Of a stretch of 64,000 nucleotides of DNA, positions 54,876 through 64,000 are shown piece after piece. Position 1 is the first letter of the stretch. Each line of letters begins with the position of its first letter. Below the pieces are notes generated by a model. That model did not search any database, had not been told where the DNA came from, and was given only the letters and a program-made list of their open reading frames with translations. The position numbers were made by a program, and so were the translations under genes. The DNA comes from Symsagittifera roscoffensis (Eukaryota; Xenacoelomorpha; Acoela; Convolutidae): positions 58,820,487-58,884,486 of the forward strand of contig NC_087067.1 of NCBI RefSeq assembly GCF_963678635.1, in the 5' to 3' direction.

Positions 54876-54897
54876 GCTTGCCACGTCAAGCAGTCTG

Positions 54898-55861
54898 ATA
54901 GGGTGTACGCTCCTTTGCTGTTTTTTTTTTAGGTTGTGGCCTTCTGAAATGGATCAAAGGTCCACTGTCTATTAAAAAGTAAGTATGCGTAAAGTTCTGA
55001 CCCTGCTTTTACGGCGTTCGCGTATTTTAGGTGTTATGAGACCTGAGTATGGGGGTGTTCTTATTTTCTAGTGTGGGGGGTATTTTGGTAGTGGCCTTTA
55101 AGCTGTAACGCGGGTTTTAGTCTGATGTCGCAAGTGAACCGAATCGGCTCTGACCGCTTGAAGTAGAAAAACACAAGAGATAGTGTCCCTGACTCTTGAA
55201 CCAATGGTTATAGGGCCTATTTTCCTTTAATCTCATATGTGACTTAAGTAAGCGACTGTTACATAGTGTTTTTATGTTATAGGGGGCGTGGACGATCCTA
55301 CCTCATCGAAAGGAACCTCACGGGCACCTCACGTGCAACATTCACCTCACGGGCACCTTACGGGAACTATTCGGAACCTCACGGGCACGATTCCTTTAGT
55401 ACTGCTAGTGAAGAACCGTTCGAGATCTCTCCTATTTTGTTCGAGTAAATGTAGCTAGTAGTAGATATTGAAGGTGATCAGGGGGAGGTGGGTGACCAAA
55501 ATGTATTAAGATAGGGGAAAGATCAACCGGTCACCCAGCTATGTATTAGGATAGGGTATAGAGTTTACAATTTGTTAAGATAGGGAATAGCCAAGGTAAA
55601 GTTTCATGGTTTGTGTGATGGTAAGGTAATGGTAAAAAAACGAACATTTTTTGGTTTTTGTGTGGAAATGTCTTTTTTTTGCATAAATTTTATTCTAGTT
55701 TCTCTGGTAGAATTTAAAAAGAAGAAACGTTTAATAAATTGCGTAAAATCTACACAAATTATCAGTTTTTTGTAGTTTTCTGGAAACCGTTCGCCGATAC
55801 TTTTTCGTTAGAAAAAATTAAGATGTTAATTTTTGACCCAAAGAATCAGCTAAGTAGTAAG
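54898..55861. other. Spacer Y, copy 2; no gene
   Basis: Close copy of 48306-49250 with the same CTCACGGGCAC cluster (about 55311-55388). It ends where capsid coding sequence resumes. Confidence 0.6.
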
Positions 55862-56871
55862 TTTATCTAATGAAACAATTGCTCTTCTGCCCTGAATAAT
55901 TTCTAGCTCTCTCAAATGAAATTGTTGATAATTGAAACGTTTTTCATGAAAAGATCCCGCAACAGCCGAATTTGTATTCATTGCAACAGCTAATCTTCTT
56001 ATTGGAGCGTTATTGAAAACATTCTCCTGAATTAACTGACTTTGACGAGATGGAAAGATAAAGGTTCTTGCTATAGTTTCCATGTAATTGTAATGAGCAG
56101 GTTCTCTTTCCAGATTACATTGCAAATATTGATGATTAGGTTCAGCTACTAAAATTCTTCTTGTAAACAGTAAACAATCGACAATTTTCAGACTAGCATT
56201 TGGATTATCAGACAGCAAGTAAAAATTAGGTCTAGCTCGAATTAGTTTAATTCAAACTTTGGTATTTGGTAGCAACATTTTTTCGCAAGTAAACAAATCA
56301 ATGGCCAGCCTCTCATAGAGTGAAAAAGTTATCCCTGTTCCCAAGGATTTTGCTCTATCAGTTAATGGATGCATATCAAATGCTTCAGGATATTTTTCAA
56401 AACTGTATCAATGTGAAGCAAGTACTCCTTCATTACTCACTGCTGACGAGTTGAATTCGTTTAATATTTGTACTTCATGAGGATATAATCCATTGGCGTT
56501 GTAAACCATTGTATTGTTGAAATAAACTTCACTATTGGAAAATAGTGAATGAAGTAGATTGTTTATATAAGTTAAATAATTTTGTGGCTCCTCATCTGAG
56601 TCATCCTCAGATTTTTTTTTGTTGAAAGCATCAAACATTTTCCCTTGAAAAGTTGAAGCTTTAAGCTAAGATGGGTATCACGCATATCTAAGTAGAGATT
56701 ACGATTCGTTTCAAATTCAAACTCAAAACTGCTTTCATCCAGAGAAATGCTGGGGAATACTTCTTGTGTTTAAGATGACATAATTGTTTCCAAGACTGGG
56801 ACTTTATCAAAAATATCCAATGAAGGATTTGTAAAAACCCCGTACCGAAAATGACTTTGGTTAACACTCAT
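55862..56871 (-). pseudogene. Polinton/Maverick major capsid protein, 3'-truncated
   Basis: Starts at an ATG (56869-56871), two bases after the stop of the basic-protein gene. The frame reads across TAA and TGA stops but stays recognisable: SLDIFDKVPVLETIM, INNLLHSLFSNSEVYFNN and MVYNANGLYPHEVQ (N-terminal jelly roll), LYERLAIDLFTC, VDCLLFTRRILVAEPNHQYL, and IRRLAVAMNTNSAVAGSF. This matches the double-jelly-roll capsid-like proteins of Polintons (C. elegans F54H12.2-like group). About 335 codons are left; the family is longer, and the end is lost at 55862 where spacer Y begins. It forms the icosahedral shell in virus-like Polintons. Confidence 0.8.
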
Positions 56872-56872
56872 T

Positions 56873-57235
56873 TTATATTGTCAAAATGTTTTTGCGAGAG
56901 CGACTGATTTTCGATCTACTTTTTCGAGAAATGGGTCTGGTTCTACCAGTTCTACGCTTAGGTTTCTTTTTTCCACCTCCCAATTGTTTCCGAACTGTTT
57001 TTGTTCCCACATCTTTTGCAAATGTTTTGAGATTTTTACGACTACTTACAACTTCCTCAATCTCTGGAGCAGCGATTTCAAAAAAATTTGCCCCAATTCT
57101 TTTCGCAGCTGGGACTATATGTTTTTTAATAAAGGGGATCGCAGTTCTCCCAAAAGTTTGTGCAAGAGCTCCAAAACCCTTCCACGTTGTCTTGCATGTC
57201 CACGAAAAATAGGGAAATCTTCTGAGTTTTGAGCA
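56873..57235 (-). pseudogene. Polinton small basic protein (virion-core-like)
   Basis: WKGFGALAQTFGRTAIPFIK, RIGANFFEIAAPEIEEVVSS, TKTVRKQLGGG and a Lys/Arg tail KKKPKRRTGRTRPISRKSRS. A frameshift near 57180 separates a short N-terminal piece (FAQNSEDFPIF). Proteins of this kind lie between the capsid and penton-like genes in invertebrate Polintons. The helical hydrophobic part plus basic tail suggests a minor or core virion protein, like adenovirus core proteins, but that role is inference. Confidence 0.6.
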
Positions 57236-57257
57236 AACACTTCGTATGAAGCTTAAA

Positions 57258-58085
57258 TCAAAAACGATAATTCGAAAGCTTGCGAAACAAGAGAACAACT
57301 CGGGTAATTCCTACCGACACAAAAGGAATTTTTTCACCTGTACTATCTGTTGGTTCTATCTTGATACCATTGAAAGAATTTGTCAACATACTTTTAAACT
57401 GTAAATTTGCAAAGGATTGATAATTCTTGTACTGTCCAGTAGGAATTATGTCTCCACTCTTCACTGTGGAGATAAATGGAATACATCGCAATATGGGAGT
57501 TTTTGTATCACCGAATATGTTGTATTCTATAATATCACTATATATCAATAGGGAATGTATTCTTATAATGTCGTAAGAATACTGAGCATTATGTGGTCTT
57601 TTCCTTTCATCATAACCTCTGTCTGATTTTGTTCTAAATCACAACCAAAAAAAATGACTAAAATCAGCACTCTCAATCATAAACACTGATTGATTCTCAG
57701 GTAAATGAACAGCAACCTTTTGTGTAATTTTATCTACTGATACATAGATTCCGTTATATTCAAAAGCTTGAGCACCAAGACGTTCTCGAATTTTGTTGTT
57801 CATGGCTACAACTATATCAGCAAAACTTGGATACAATCCTTTTTCAATGTTCATTGGCACAATCTTTCTTTTCTCCTCCGAACTTTCGCTACCATCTACG
57901 AATGTAAACTGTCACTCTGTAATATTTTGGTACAAAGAAGGGTATGATATTTCTGAAATAGAAACCTCCCATTCTCCTTTCAAATGTTTTTGTTCGGGTA
58001 GAAAATTTGTAAAAGAACTAAGACTATTATTAGGATAACAATTAAAAGAAGCGTTGGAAACCAACTCAATAGTAAGAGAATCCAT
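57258..58085 (-). pseudogene. Polinton minor capsid (penton-like) protein
   Basis: Starts MDSLTIELVSNASFNCYPNN at 58085 and ends at 57258, 275 codons. A TGA at 57912-57914 and a frameshift in the A-run near 57640-57652 break it. Segments WEVSISEISYPSLYQNI, KGLYPSFADIVVAMNNKIRE, YVSVDKITQKVAVHLPENQS, ILRCIPFISTVKSGD and FVSVGITRVVLLFRKL match a protein family always found beside the capsid gene in Polinton-like elements of invertebrates, usually viewed as the single-jelly-roll penton. Confidence 0.75.
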
Positions 58086-58128
58086 GCCAACTGATTGATA
58101 GAAATTTAGTTTTAAAAATGATTAAAAT

Positions 58129-58810
58129 TTAATCAGAACATTTTCTCAGCTCTTTTTCATAAAATTTTTCCAGAATTTCTTCTTTGTCGAGATCTTTAGT
58201 GATGTATGTAGGAGGCTTTTTTGTAGATATTGCCGAAATTTCAAAAATTTCATCTGTAAATTGAGGTTTGTATCCTTTTCGGAACGAAATATCAGTCTTT
58301 GAAATTCTCACTCTGTCTCTAACTTTGAATTTTAGTTTCTTATACGTTGTTAGAGGTTTATTGTACAGAATTGAGAGGAAATCAGTATTCTTGACATCTC
58401 TAGGTGATTTCCGAATAGATCTATTACGCGACAATTCATTGTAGACGCAAATTGCGGCGACTTGTGAATAAATTTTCACCATGATCTTTTATGTAACGAT
58501 AAACTATGTGTTTTAATGATTGAATGGCTCTCTCTGCAAATGCAGCTTTTGTTTCACACATTGTCGAGTAAACTTCGATGTTTTTTTCTTGCAAAATTCT
58601 TTGAATGTTCTCACATATTATGTTCCTTTATCAACCCAAATCATTTCAGGAGTGTTTGTTCGAGAAATCATTTTTTCCAAAGCTTGTAAAGTGTCTTTGG
58701 CATATTTAGTTTTCATTGTTTGAACTCCATATTTCATTGATTTTTTTAGAAAAAGCTTGAAGCCTTTGGAAACGTCTGATTGGTGGACCAAATTTTGTAT
58801 ATGATGTCTT
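58129..58810 (-). pseudogene. Polinton DDE integrase, N-truncated
   Basis: The intact C-terminal frame (58129-58482) has RSIRKSPRDVKN and an SH3/chromo-like tail LKFKVRDRVRISKTDISFRK ... ISTKKPPTYITKDLDKEEIL. Upstream, in broken frames, QTMKTKYAKDTLQALEKMIS, the second catalytic Asp in MIWVDKGT and the Glu in ETKAAFAERAIQSLKH are readable; a deletion falls just after DKGT. The N-terminal zinc module and first Asp are missing, and a MITE fragment abuts at 58825. This corresponds to the transposon-derived F54H12.3-type integrase. Confidence 0.85.
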
Positions 58811-58824
58811 GGTATGTAAAAATT

Positions 58825-58920
58825 GGGTGCGGGACATCAAGCCGACGGGACTTTGAGCCGAATTGTAAAATTAGGGACTTCAAGCCAAAAAATTTCCCAT
58901 CAATCCATGAATAAGGATGT
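58825..58920 (+). repeat. MITE end fragment inserted beside the integrase
   Basis: GGGTGCGGGACATCAAGCCG then ACGGGACTTTGAGCCGAA matches the left end of the 13674 element, followed by a degenerate GGGACTTCAAGCC. Only one end is present. It supplies the tail of the open frame that runs through from the neighbouring gene. Confidence 0.75.
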
Positions 58921-59480
58921 TCTCTGATCAGGATGTTCTCATTCGGTATCTCAAATCCTGTCTTGAAATTTTTTCCTATGGTAGGCTCGGCTTCCTCCTG
59001 ATCCAGTTCCAACCCGCTAGTCTCTCTCACTTCCCTGAGCTTCTTTATCATAAAATTTTCGGTGTGGGTAAGTCCTAACCCCACTCCCCGGACAAAAATA
59101 GCTCTACCCCTAGAATACAATCTGTTCAGACTTACCTTTTCAGATTTTAAAAAAGATCCAAGTTTCTCTGTCTTTCGCTTTGTCATTCTTGTTGATAACA
59201 AGTTTAGGTGGAATTTGAGTTGCTTCCAAAATGGTATATAAATATCGGGAAAGTCGGTATTTTGTCGCTTTAGTGCACACACAAAATCTACAATTGATTC
59301 TTTTATGTCTCGATTATCTAATATGATATTTTCTGACTGACTTAGTCTAATTGTAGGAGAACTCAAAATTAAATCAATAACGTGCTTATTGTTACTCGTT
59401 TTCATTTTTGCATTTACAGCACTGTAAAAAGAATCAAATTGTTTTGGTACAGTCTCCTCTTTTTCTTGCTTTTGTTCCAA
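58906..59480 (-). pseudogene. Polinton-associated protein of unknown function
   Basis: Frame 58746-59480 (its last ~50 codons are MITE and integrase sequence). The native part reads FDSFYSAVNAKMKTSNNKHV, NIILDNRDIKESIVDFVCAL, FPDIYIPFWKQLKFHLNLLS, then LGSFLKSEKVSLNRLYSRGR and LREVRETSGLELDQEEAEPT. It lies between integrase and ATPase. I recognise no domain. Confidence 0.45.
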
Positions 59481-59692
59481 TTTTGGTTTTCTTGGAAGTG
59501 TACTTTGTGATTGACAAATTGAGTAAGCAATTAGAACAAACTGATCCTTACTATGTCAATCGCTTAATTACAAAAGGAGTGATAACAGATATTAATTGTA
59601 AGCCTTTTGGCGAGCTTAAAATAGTTCTCCTTTTATGCAGTGAAGTTCTTTTTCGTGTGAGTTCTGATAGTCCTCTTTACTACGTCTATTTT
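59481..59692 (-). other. Degenerate coding debris, no clear gene
   Basis: Short broken minus-strand frames between the ATPase and the unknown protein, Lys/Arg-rich near 59690-59720 (KPTTRRAKGS). The plus-strand frame crossing here is not supported. Confidence 0.3.
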
Positions 59693-60709
59693 TCAAAGAT
59701 CCTTTAGCTCGCCTCGTAGTAGGTTTACCAGACATTCGCTGAGGAATTGAATGAAACTTTTTGGACAATGGAGGATGAATTGTTTTTGAAATTTTGGGAA
59801 AATGTTTGAAATATTGGGAGTATAGAGACGTATTGTATGCTCATTACCCAAAAATTTAGTTTCTGTTCCTGCAGTTAGATAAAACTTTGGTAGAACTGAA
59901 CCACTGTTTGTGCAAAACCTTAGCAAATCAACTGTTTTTAAAGTTAAATCAATGAGTAAATGACCATAAGGAGTAGATCTTGCATCTTGATACCACTCTT
60001 TCAATTGTGATCCTAGACCTAGTTGTTGACTTGATGTATTGACTTGTAAAACATCTCTCGGTGACTTGAATAAGACTATATGTGTATTTTGTAACTCAAC
60101 ATCTCTTCCCAATTTGTTTGATGAAACAAGTTATGCTTAATATATATGGTATTCAGTCCCCGGTGTGTTCCAGCAATAGCAGTTTTTAGAAATTGCTTAG
60201 AATTTGAAATTTTTTCACAAGAGTCATCAAATATTAACAAGTATTTTATTGCATTATTGGGAAGGTTTTCAATCAGGTCAAAGTCAACTCCTTGGATAAA
60301 CTTAAGGTTTTTTCTTTCCATTTGTCCATAAAGAGGTTGATAATGTTGATAAAAATAAAAAAAAAATTTTCAAACTTTGGTTGAAATGTACCAATTTTTA
60401 ACCACTCAAAAATAAGATGCGATTTTCCAGGTCCACTCGGTCCAACTAGCAAAAAAAAACTCGTTCTTTGGTAGAAATTTTTTTTTCATAGCTTTGGAGA
60501 AAAATTTTTTGTCCTCCATTATGAAAAGTCCACTCAAATTGAGAAAATTGTGATTCTGTATCAAAATCTTGCGATTTTGGTAAATTGTGAGATTCCAAAA
60601 CTGTTAGTGAAAGTTTCTGGGACTTCTCTTGTAAGACGATATGAAAAAGTCCCAATTTATTTTGAAGCTTTACAACAAGATTTCTGGTAAAATCAATGTT
60701 CCAACTCAT
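59693..60709 (-). pseudogene. Polinton genome-packaging ATPase (FtsK/HerA, A32-like)
   Basis: The N-terminal piece (60446-60709: SQFEWTFHNGGQKIFLQSYE) shifts frame in an A-run into LLVGPSGPGKSHLIFEWL, a Walker A motif (codons at 60420-60443). 60076-60321 has Walker B IKYLLIFDDSCEK and TAIAGTHRGLNTIYIKHNLF. 59693-60112 has VLFKSPRDVLQVN and YGHLLIDLTLKT. This domain order is that of the packaging ATPases of Polintons and related DNA viruses. At least three frameshifts make it non-functional. Confidence 0.85.
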
Positions 60710-60795
60710 ACTGCTCAGCTCAAAGAAATTTCCAAAAATGATTCAAGAAGATGAATATTTGAAATTCATTACTATAACAACATCACTCAACAAAA

Positions 60796-61370
60796 TTATC
60801 GAACATTACAGTTCATAACAAACATAAAATCTCCCAAGACTTGGGCGATTTCTTTGAAATCGTTCAAAGTATAGTTGACATAGGCAACTTGCTTCAAGAC
60901 TTCGTTTTCATTTGCAGCGAACAGTCGAATCTGAATGTGGGGTGGCTTGTTCACATTGTACTTCTTGATAGTGACACACACCCTTCTCTTCTTGTATATT
61001 GCTACGTCATACACCGCATGCCAGTTCGCAAGTTCCTTCTTCATGGTTGAGTCTTTGTCAGAACAGGGTTCCAATACAGGAACGAGTGCAAGATTTTCAG
61101 CATCATGAATAACAGTTTTCCGTATTGCTGATATCCTTTCCCCTTCTCTTTCACCAATATGGACTTGCTGGGTTTTTTTTCGATTTGTCCAGATTCATTT
61201 TTTTTAGCAATTGGAAGCAAGTTTCAAAGTAAATTTTTCCGTTGTAGGGTTTTTGGTATAAAGAAAATCTCCCAACTCTTTTTTGGTTCTCAGCAAATTC
61301 AATATAGTTGGGAAGGATATTTTTCGTGAATTCATTTTTGACTTGAGACTCAGAGCCAACTGATCAGTAG
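60796..61370 (-). pseudogene. Polinton-associated conserved protein, function unknown
   Basis: The C-terminal frame (60796-61074) has MKKELANWHAVYDVAIYKKR, YNVNKPPHIQIRLFAANENE and VAYVNYTLNDFKEIAQVLGD. Upstream frames give GEREGERISAIRKTVIHDAE and VGRFSLYQKPYNGKIYFETC, so the gene once reached about 61370. It is the first minus-strand gene left of the divergent region at 61372-61570. Confidence 0.5.
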
Positions 61371-61371
61371 T

Positions 61372-61570
61372 AGATACTTCAAAATAATGATGTTTGTAAA
61401 TTTATAGAAATTAAGAAATGTAGATGACTCACTGTACATTCCAAATAAGGTATTATTACCTTATATGGAATAATGAGTAGGTGATGATCCAAATATGGAA
61501 ATTGTGTAGGTGATGGATTTACTCTATAAGCAATTCAATGTTGATAAAAATCATTTTCAACAAGTAATCG
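61372..61570. other. Divergent intergenic region
   Basis: Separates the minus-strand Polinton block from two small plus-strand frames. It includes the dyad at 61438-61471 and a GTAGGTGATG direct repeat (about 61478 and 61506). Confidence 0.5.
61438..61471. promoter_or_regulatory. Dyad with CCAAATAAGGTA half-sites
   Basis: ATTCCAAATAAGGTA and, inverted, ATTCCATATAAGGTA (14 of 15 match) around a short TTAT centre, between divergently oriented genes. The same half-site recurs inverted at about 63677-63690 (TTTACCTTATTTGGAT). It could be a binding site for a shared regulator. Confidence 0.45.
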
Positions 61571-61795
61571 GTGATGGCATCTGCTATGTGTCAAGCATAT
61601 CCTACTTGTTTTTCGGACTACAATGCAAAATCTCTTTTTATCTCTGTCTCAGAAAACTACTATGAAAAATTATTGTCAGCCAAGACTACTGTGTATCTAA
61701 CTATTCATCATTCTGCCAGTGGAAAATTGCAATTTTCTTTTACTATTAATTGGATCAAAGCTGGATCAGATTTTGCAAAGATTAGAGAACTATAA
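61571..61795 (+). CDS. Small plus-strand ORF, unknown
   Basis: About 73 codons: MASAMCQAYPTCFSDYNAKS ... FISVSENYYEKLLSAKTTVY ... FTINWIKAGSDFAKIREL. Composition is protein-like, not low-complexity. It lies next to the Polinton block but on the opposite strand, so it may be an early-type gene of the element. No family recognised. Confidence 0.4.
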   Translation: MMASAMCQAYPTCFSDYNAKSLFISVSENYYEKLLSAKTTVYLTIHHSASGKLQFSFTINWIKAGSDFAKIREL

Positions 61796-61925
61796 TTTCA
61801 CTTAGCAAATTGTTGACTGTATAAATTTTTAATAGAAATACAGATTTCATTCCAACATTATTTCATCAAGATGTGAAATTTTCAATCAACTGAATCGTGC
61901 AGTCGAACACAACTTGAAATTTTGA

Positions 61926-62168
61926 ATACTGGAAAAATTACCCAGTGTTGCAAAGAAACGTCTGCTGCGAAAAAAAATCAAAAGACATTATCTCAGTTCT
62001 GCTCAGAAGCTTGCGTCCACTCAGACTCTTGGATCAGTTTTTTTGAAAAGGATTCGAAATGTTCAAAACTCAAAGAATGAGACTGATTTGTTGAAAGTTG
62101 TTGATTATTTCATTGATGGTTATGGCACTGTAAATAGTGAGCGTATCAATTTTTCTATTAATAATTGA
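61926..62168 (+). pseudogene. Possible short coding fragment
   Basis: An 80-codon frame without an ATG, between stops: LEKLPSVAKKRLLRKKIKRH, YLSSAQKLASTQTLGSVFLK, VVDYFIDGYGTVNSERINFS. Basic and helical at the start. The start may be lost to mutation or provided by splicing. Confidence 0.35.
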
Positions 62169-62986
62169 ATGTTTGTTTATAAAAATTTTGTCAAAATTGT
62201 TTTTTGTTTAAAATCAAAAGTTTTTTCAACAAATAAATTTGTAATCTACTTTTGTGCGAAAATTAACTCAGAGTTTTTTCGCAAGGTGTAAATTTTTATT
62301 TGATTTTTTCAACACGTTTGCAAAAATTTAATTAAACTTTTTTAAAACATGCAAAAATTGTTTTGGTTTTTTAAAAGTGTGCAAAAATTTTCAAAATTTG
62401 TTTGTGTTAGAGCAAGTTTTTTGTGTTTTTTTTAAAAACAAATGCAAAAATCTAACTTTTTTTCTTATGCATATGCGAAAAACGCAAAAATTTATTGTAA
62501 AATTTTTTTTAAATACCTGCTGAAAATTTTTCATTATTGATGACTTTGAGTGCTATTTTAAAACTGTTTTTCTGATGTTTTTAATCAACACACTGTTTTT
62601 CTGATGTTTTTAATGAACACACATGCAAAAATTGAATTTTATAATGATCAAAATTAGAACAAAGAAATTCATAAATTTTAATTTTCAACAATGCAAGAAA
62701 ACTTTGTTTCATTTTTTTAAAATGCGAGAATATTTAATGAAATTTTGTTAATTTGCAAGATTGTCTTTGATTTTGTAACCTATTATAAAATTTTTTGCAT
62801 GGTGCAAAAATTAATGTAAAGCTTTTAGCATGTTTGCAAAAATTGGTTTAATTTTTTTGCTATCTTTCTAACAAAACTCTTCTAACAAAAGTATTTACCA
62901 GTTACAGAATTAAATTCATTTCCAACAAAAATTTTCAACAAATTTTAAAAAAACTTTACCTTTGGAATTTATTAACAAACTTTTCT
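62169..62986. repeat. AT-rich tract with recurring TGCAAAAATT
   Basis: Over 800 bp of T/A-rich DNA in which TTTGCAAAAATT, GTGCAAAAATTT or ATGCAAAAATT appears about ten times at irregular spacing. CACTGTTTTTCTGATGTTTTTAAT is directly repeated near 62563-62625. No ORF. It may be terminal sequence of the Polinton or simple decay. Confidence 0.5.
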
Positions 62987-63379
62987 TTGTTAAGAATTTG
63001 CAAATTTTGCAAAGATTTGCAAATTTTGCAAAGCTGGTCTTGCCTCCATCACTGGTGGTGGTCTTGGTGGTTCGCTGACTGGAGTTCTTGGCTCAGAGAA
63101 CCCTTCATCCTCTTCGATGGTATTTGGGTTGTCCACAGAACCCTCTTCCTTAGGAAAGAGGAAATCGTCGAATGGTTGAGCCACATATCTAGAGTCAGGA
63201 GTTCCGGGGTAGTTCATTCCCACATGCTCGGCCACTTCCTTTACATTTGCGTTTCTCCAAGTTGGTTCTCTGTAGGGAGTACTTGCGTTACATGATGTTC
63301 GTTGAAATCCCTGCGCATCACCTCCAACATGTGCCAGACTTGGATTGGGATGTCCATTCGTGCCAGAAAAACTCCACAA
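62987..63379 (-). CDS. Uncertain Pro-rich ORF
   Basis: 129 codons, opening with GTG; no clear ATG start. FLFPKEEGSVDNPNTIEEDE and PRTPVSEPPRPPPVMEARPA give an acidic, proline-rich protein. No stops over almost 400 bp in AT-rich surroundings is mildly suggestive. It could be a terminal exon or chance. Confidence 0.3.
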
Positions 63380-64000
63380 ACAGTTTCTCGCACTTAGATT
63401 TGTACTAAATCAGCCGAAAATTCTACCGAGATCATAAGATTGTTGTTGTGTACGGAGAAGATCATTTTGATCAAAAAGTTGAGTTAACGATACAGAGTGA
63501 AAACAAAATTTAGAGTTGAGAGGGAGGTAGTTGACGGTGGTTAAGATGAAATTAAGGTCTTTAGAAGTGAGAGAGGAGATAGTTGACGGTGGTTAAGTTG
63601 GAAATAAAATGATTTGTAGTTAAGAAAGAGAGTACCTTCAACTGGAATGTTTGGGTTTAACCAATCAGAATGGATTTACCTTATTTGGATTGTAGTCGTT
63701 TCCAATCCGATTTCAGTTTCCTTTTATGGAATTCTTATAGAAAACTCGTGACCAATTGGAAACAAAGCTCCATTTTACACATTGTCGTTTCCAATCACAA
63801 AAACATTAATTTTTGTTCAAGTTGTCGATATATATAATCAGACAAAAGTTTACCTTTTAAGGACTGAAATCTTCCAAATAAGTAAAAATATAGACAAAAG
63901 CAATCGCAAAAATAAATGACCAAAAGTTGTTTGCTGTAAAAATAAGAAAAATTGCCGATATAAGTAACAAAAGAAGAAAAATTAAAAAAAGTAGCATCTG
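63380..64000. other. No gene seen; short direct repeats
   Basis: GTTGACGGTGGTTAAG occurs at about 63529 and 63582 within longer GAGAGGGAG/GAGAGGAG repeats. GTCGTTTCCAATC occurs at about 63697 and 63785. The CCAAATAAGGTA half-site recurs near 63677-63690. Confidence 0.4.

Larger units (their letters stand above)
49612..56211. repeat. X-Y-capsid tandem duplication, unit 2 (6.6 kb)
   Basis: Same order as unit 1, with its own 1.68-kb internal duplication and deletions of about 325, 230 and 123 bp relative to unit 1. On the right it continues into the rest of the capsid gene, so unit 2 is the original junction and unit 1 the derived one. Confidence 0.85.

Noticed and set aside
57258-57548. A separate 96-codon protein
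   Set aside because: It is the C-terminal part of the penton-like gene after a frameshift and not an independent gene.
58746-58860. C-terminal extension of the unknown Polinton protein
   Set aside because: This tail reads through a MITE end and integrase sequence in a wrong frame.

Overview
The window looks like repeat-dense nuclear DNA from an invertebrate animal. The evidence is: BEL/Pao LTR retrotransposons (a group known only from metazoans), the gene block of a Polinton/Maverick (adintovirus-like) element, one ELAV/Hu-type RNA-binding exon that ends at a splice donor, several MITE-like elements with target-site duplications, and a 200-N scaffold gap. I cannot name the species. Almost every protein-coding region is broken by stops or frameshifts, so this is mostly a graveyard of nested mobile elements. 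The ELAV-like exon is the only good candidate for a host gene.

Layout. 1-1.4 kb: minus-strand gag of an LTR retrotransposon running off the left edge, with a primer-binding-like site at about 1.70 kb. 3.25-5.7 kb: two MITE-like elements. 6.5-12.3 kb: a 2.89 kb direct tandem duplication whose first copy stops inside one arm of a palindromic TA-flanked element (12.05-12.79 kb). 13.1-13.5 kb: ELAV-like exon. 13.7-15.2 kb: another MITE, a long hairpin and a G24 run. 15.8-24.9 kb: BEL/Pao element 1 (minus strand) with 450-bp LTRs, followed by a second partial copy of its pol 3' end (24.9-26.4 kb), a repeat of its left flank, and a solo LTR with a perfect 5-bp target duplication. 28.6-41.7 kb: BEL/Pao element 2 (plus strand), bounded by 462/463-bp LTRs and a CCGGA target duplication, and swollen by an internal tandem and inverted rearrangement that includes foreign sequence and the N gap. 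Both BEL elements carry an extra ORF ahead of gag whose proteins are clearly related.

27.9-28.6 kb and 41.7-54.9 kb: a multi-ORF minus-strand repeat that I call unit X. I do not recognise it as a whole. One of its proteins has an SGNH-hydrolase-like signature (AGSD, then GMNDHLH). BEL element 2 inserted into X. X is tandemly duplicated together with a spacer (Y) and a piece of capsid gene, and part of X is duplicated again. 55.86-61.4 kb: a decayed Polinton block on the minus strand: double-jelly-roll major capsid protein (cut short where Y begins), small basic protein, penton/minor-capsid-like protein, DDE integrase, packaging ATPase with a GPSGPGKS Walker A, and unknown proteins. Two small plus-strand ORFs follow, then AT-rich sequence. 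No DNA polymerase B is visible; it may lie outside the window or be lost.

The two leads most likely to be new are unit X, a Polinton-adjacent multi-gene unit with an SGNH-like enzyme, and the conserved pre-gag ORF shared by two divergent BEL/Pao elements.
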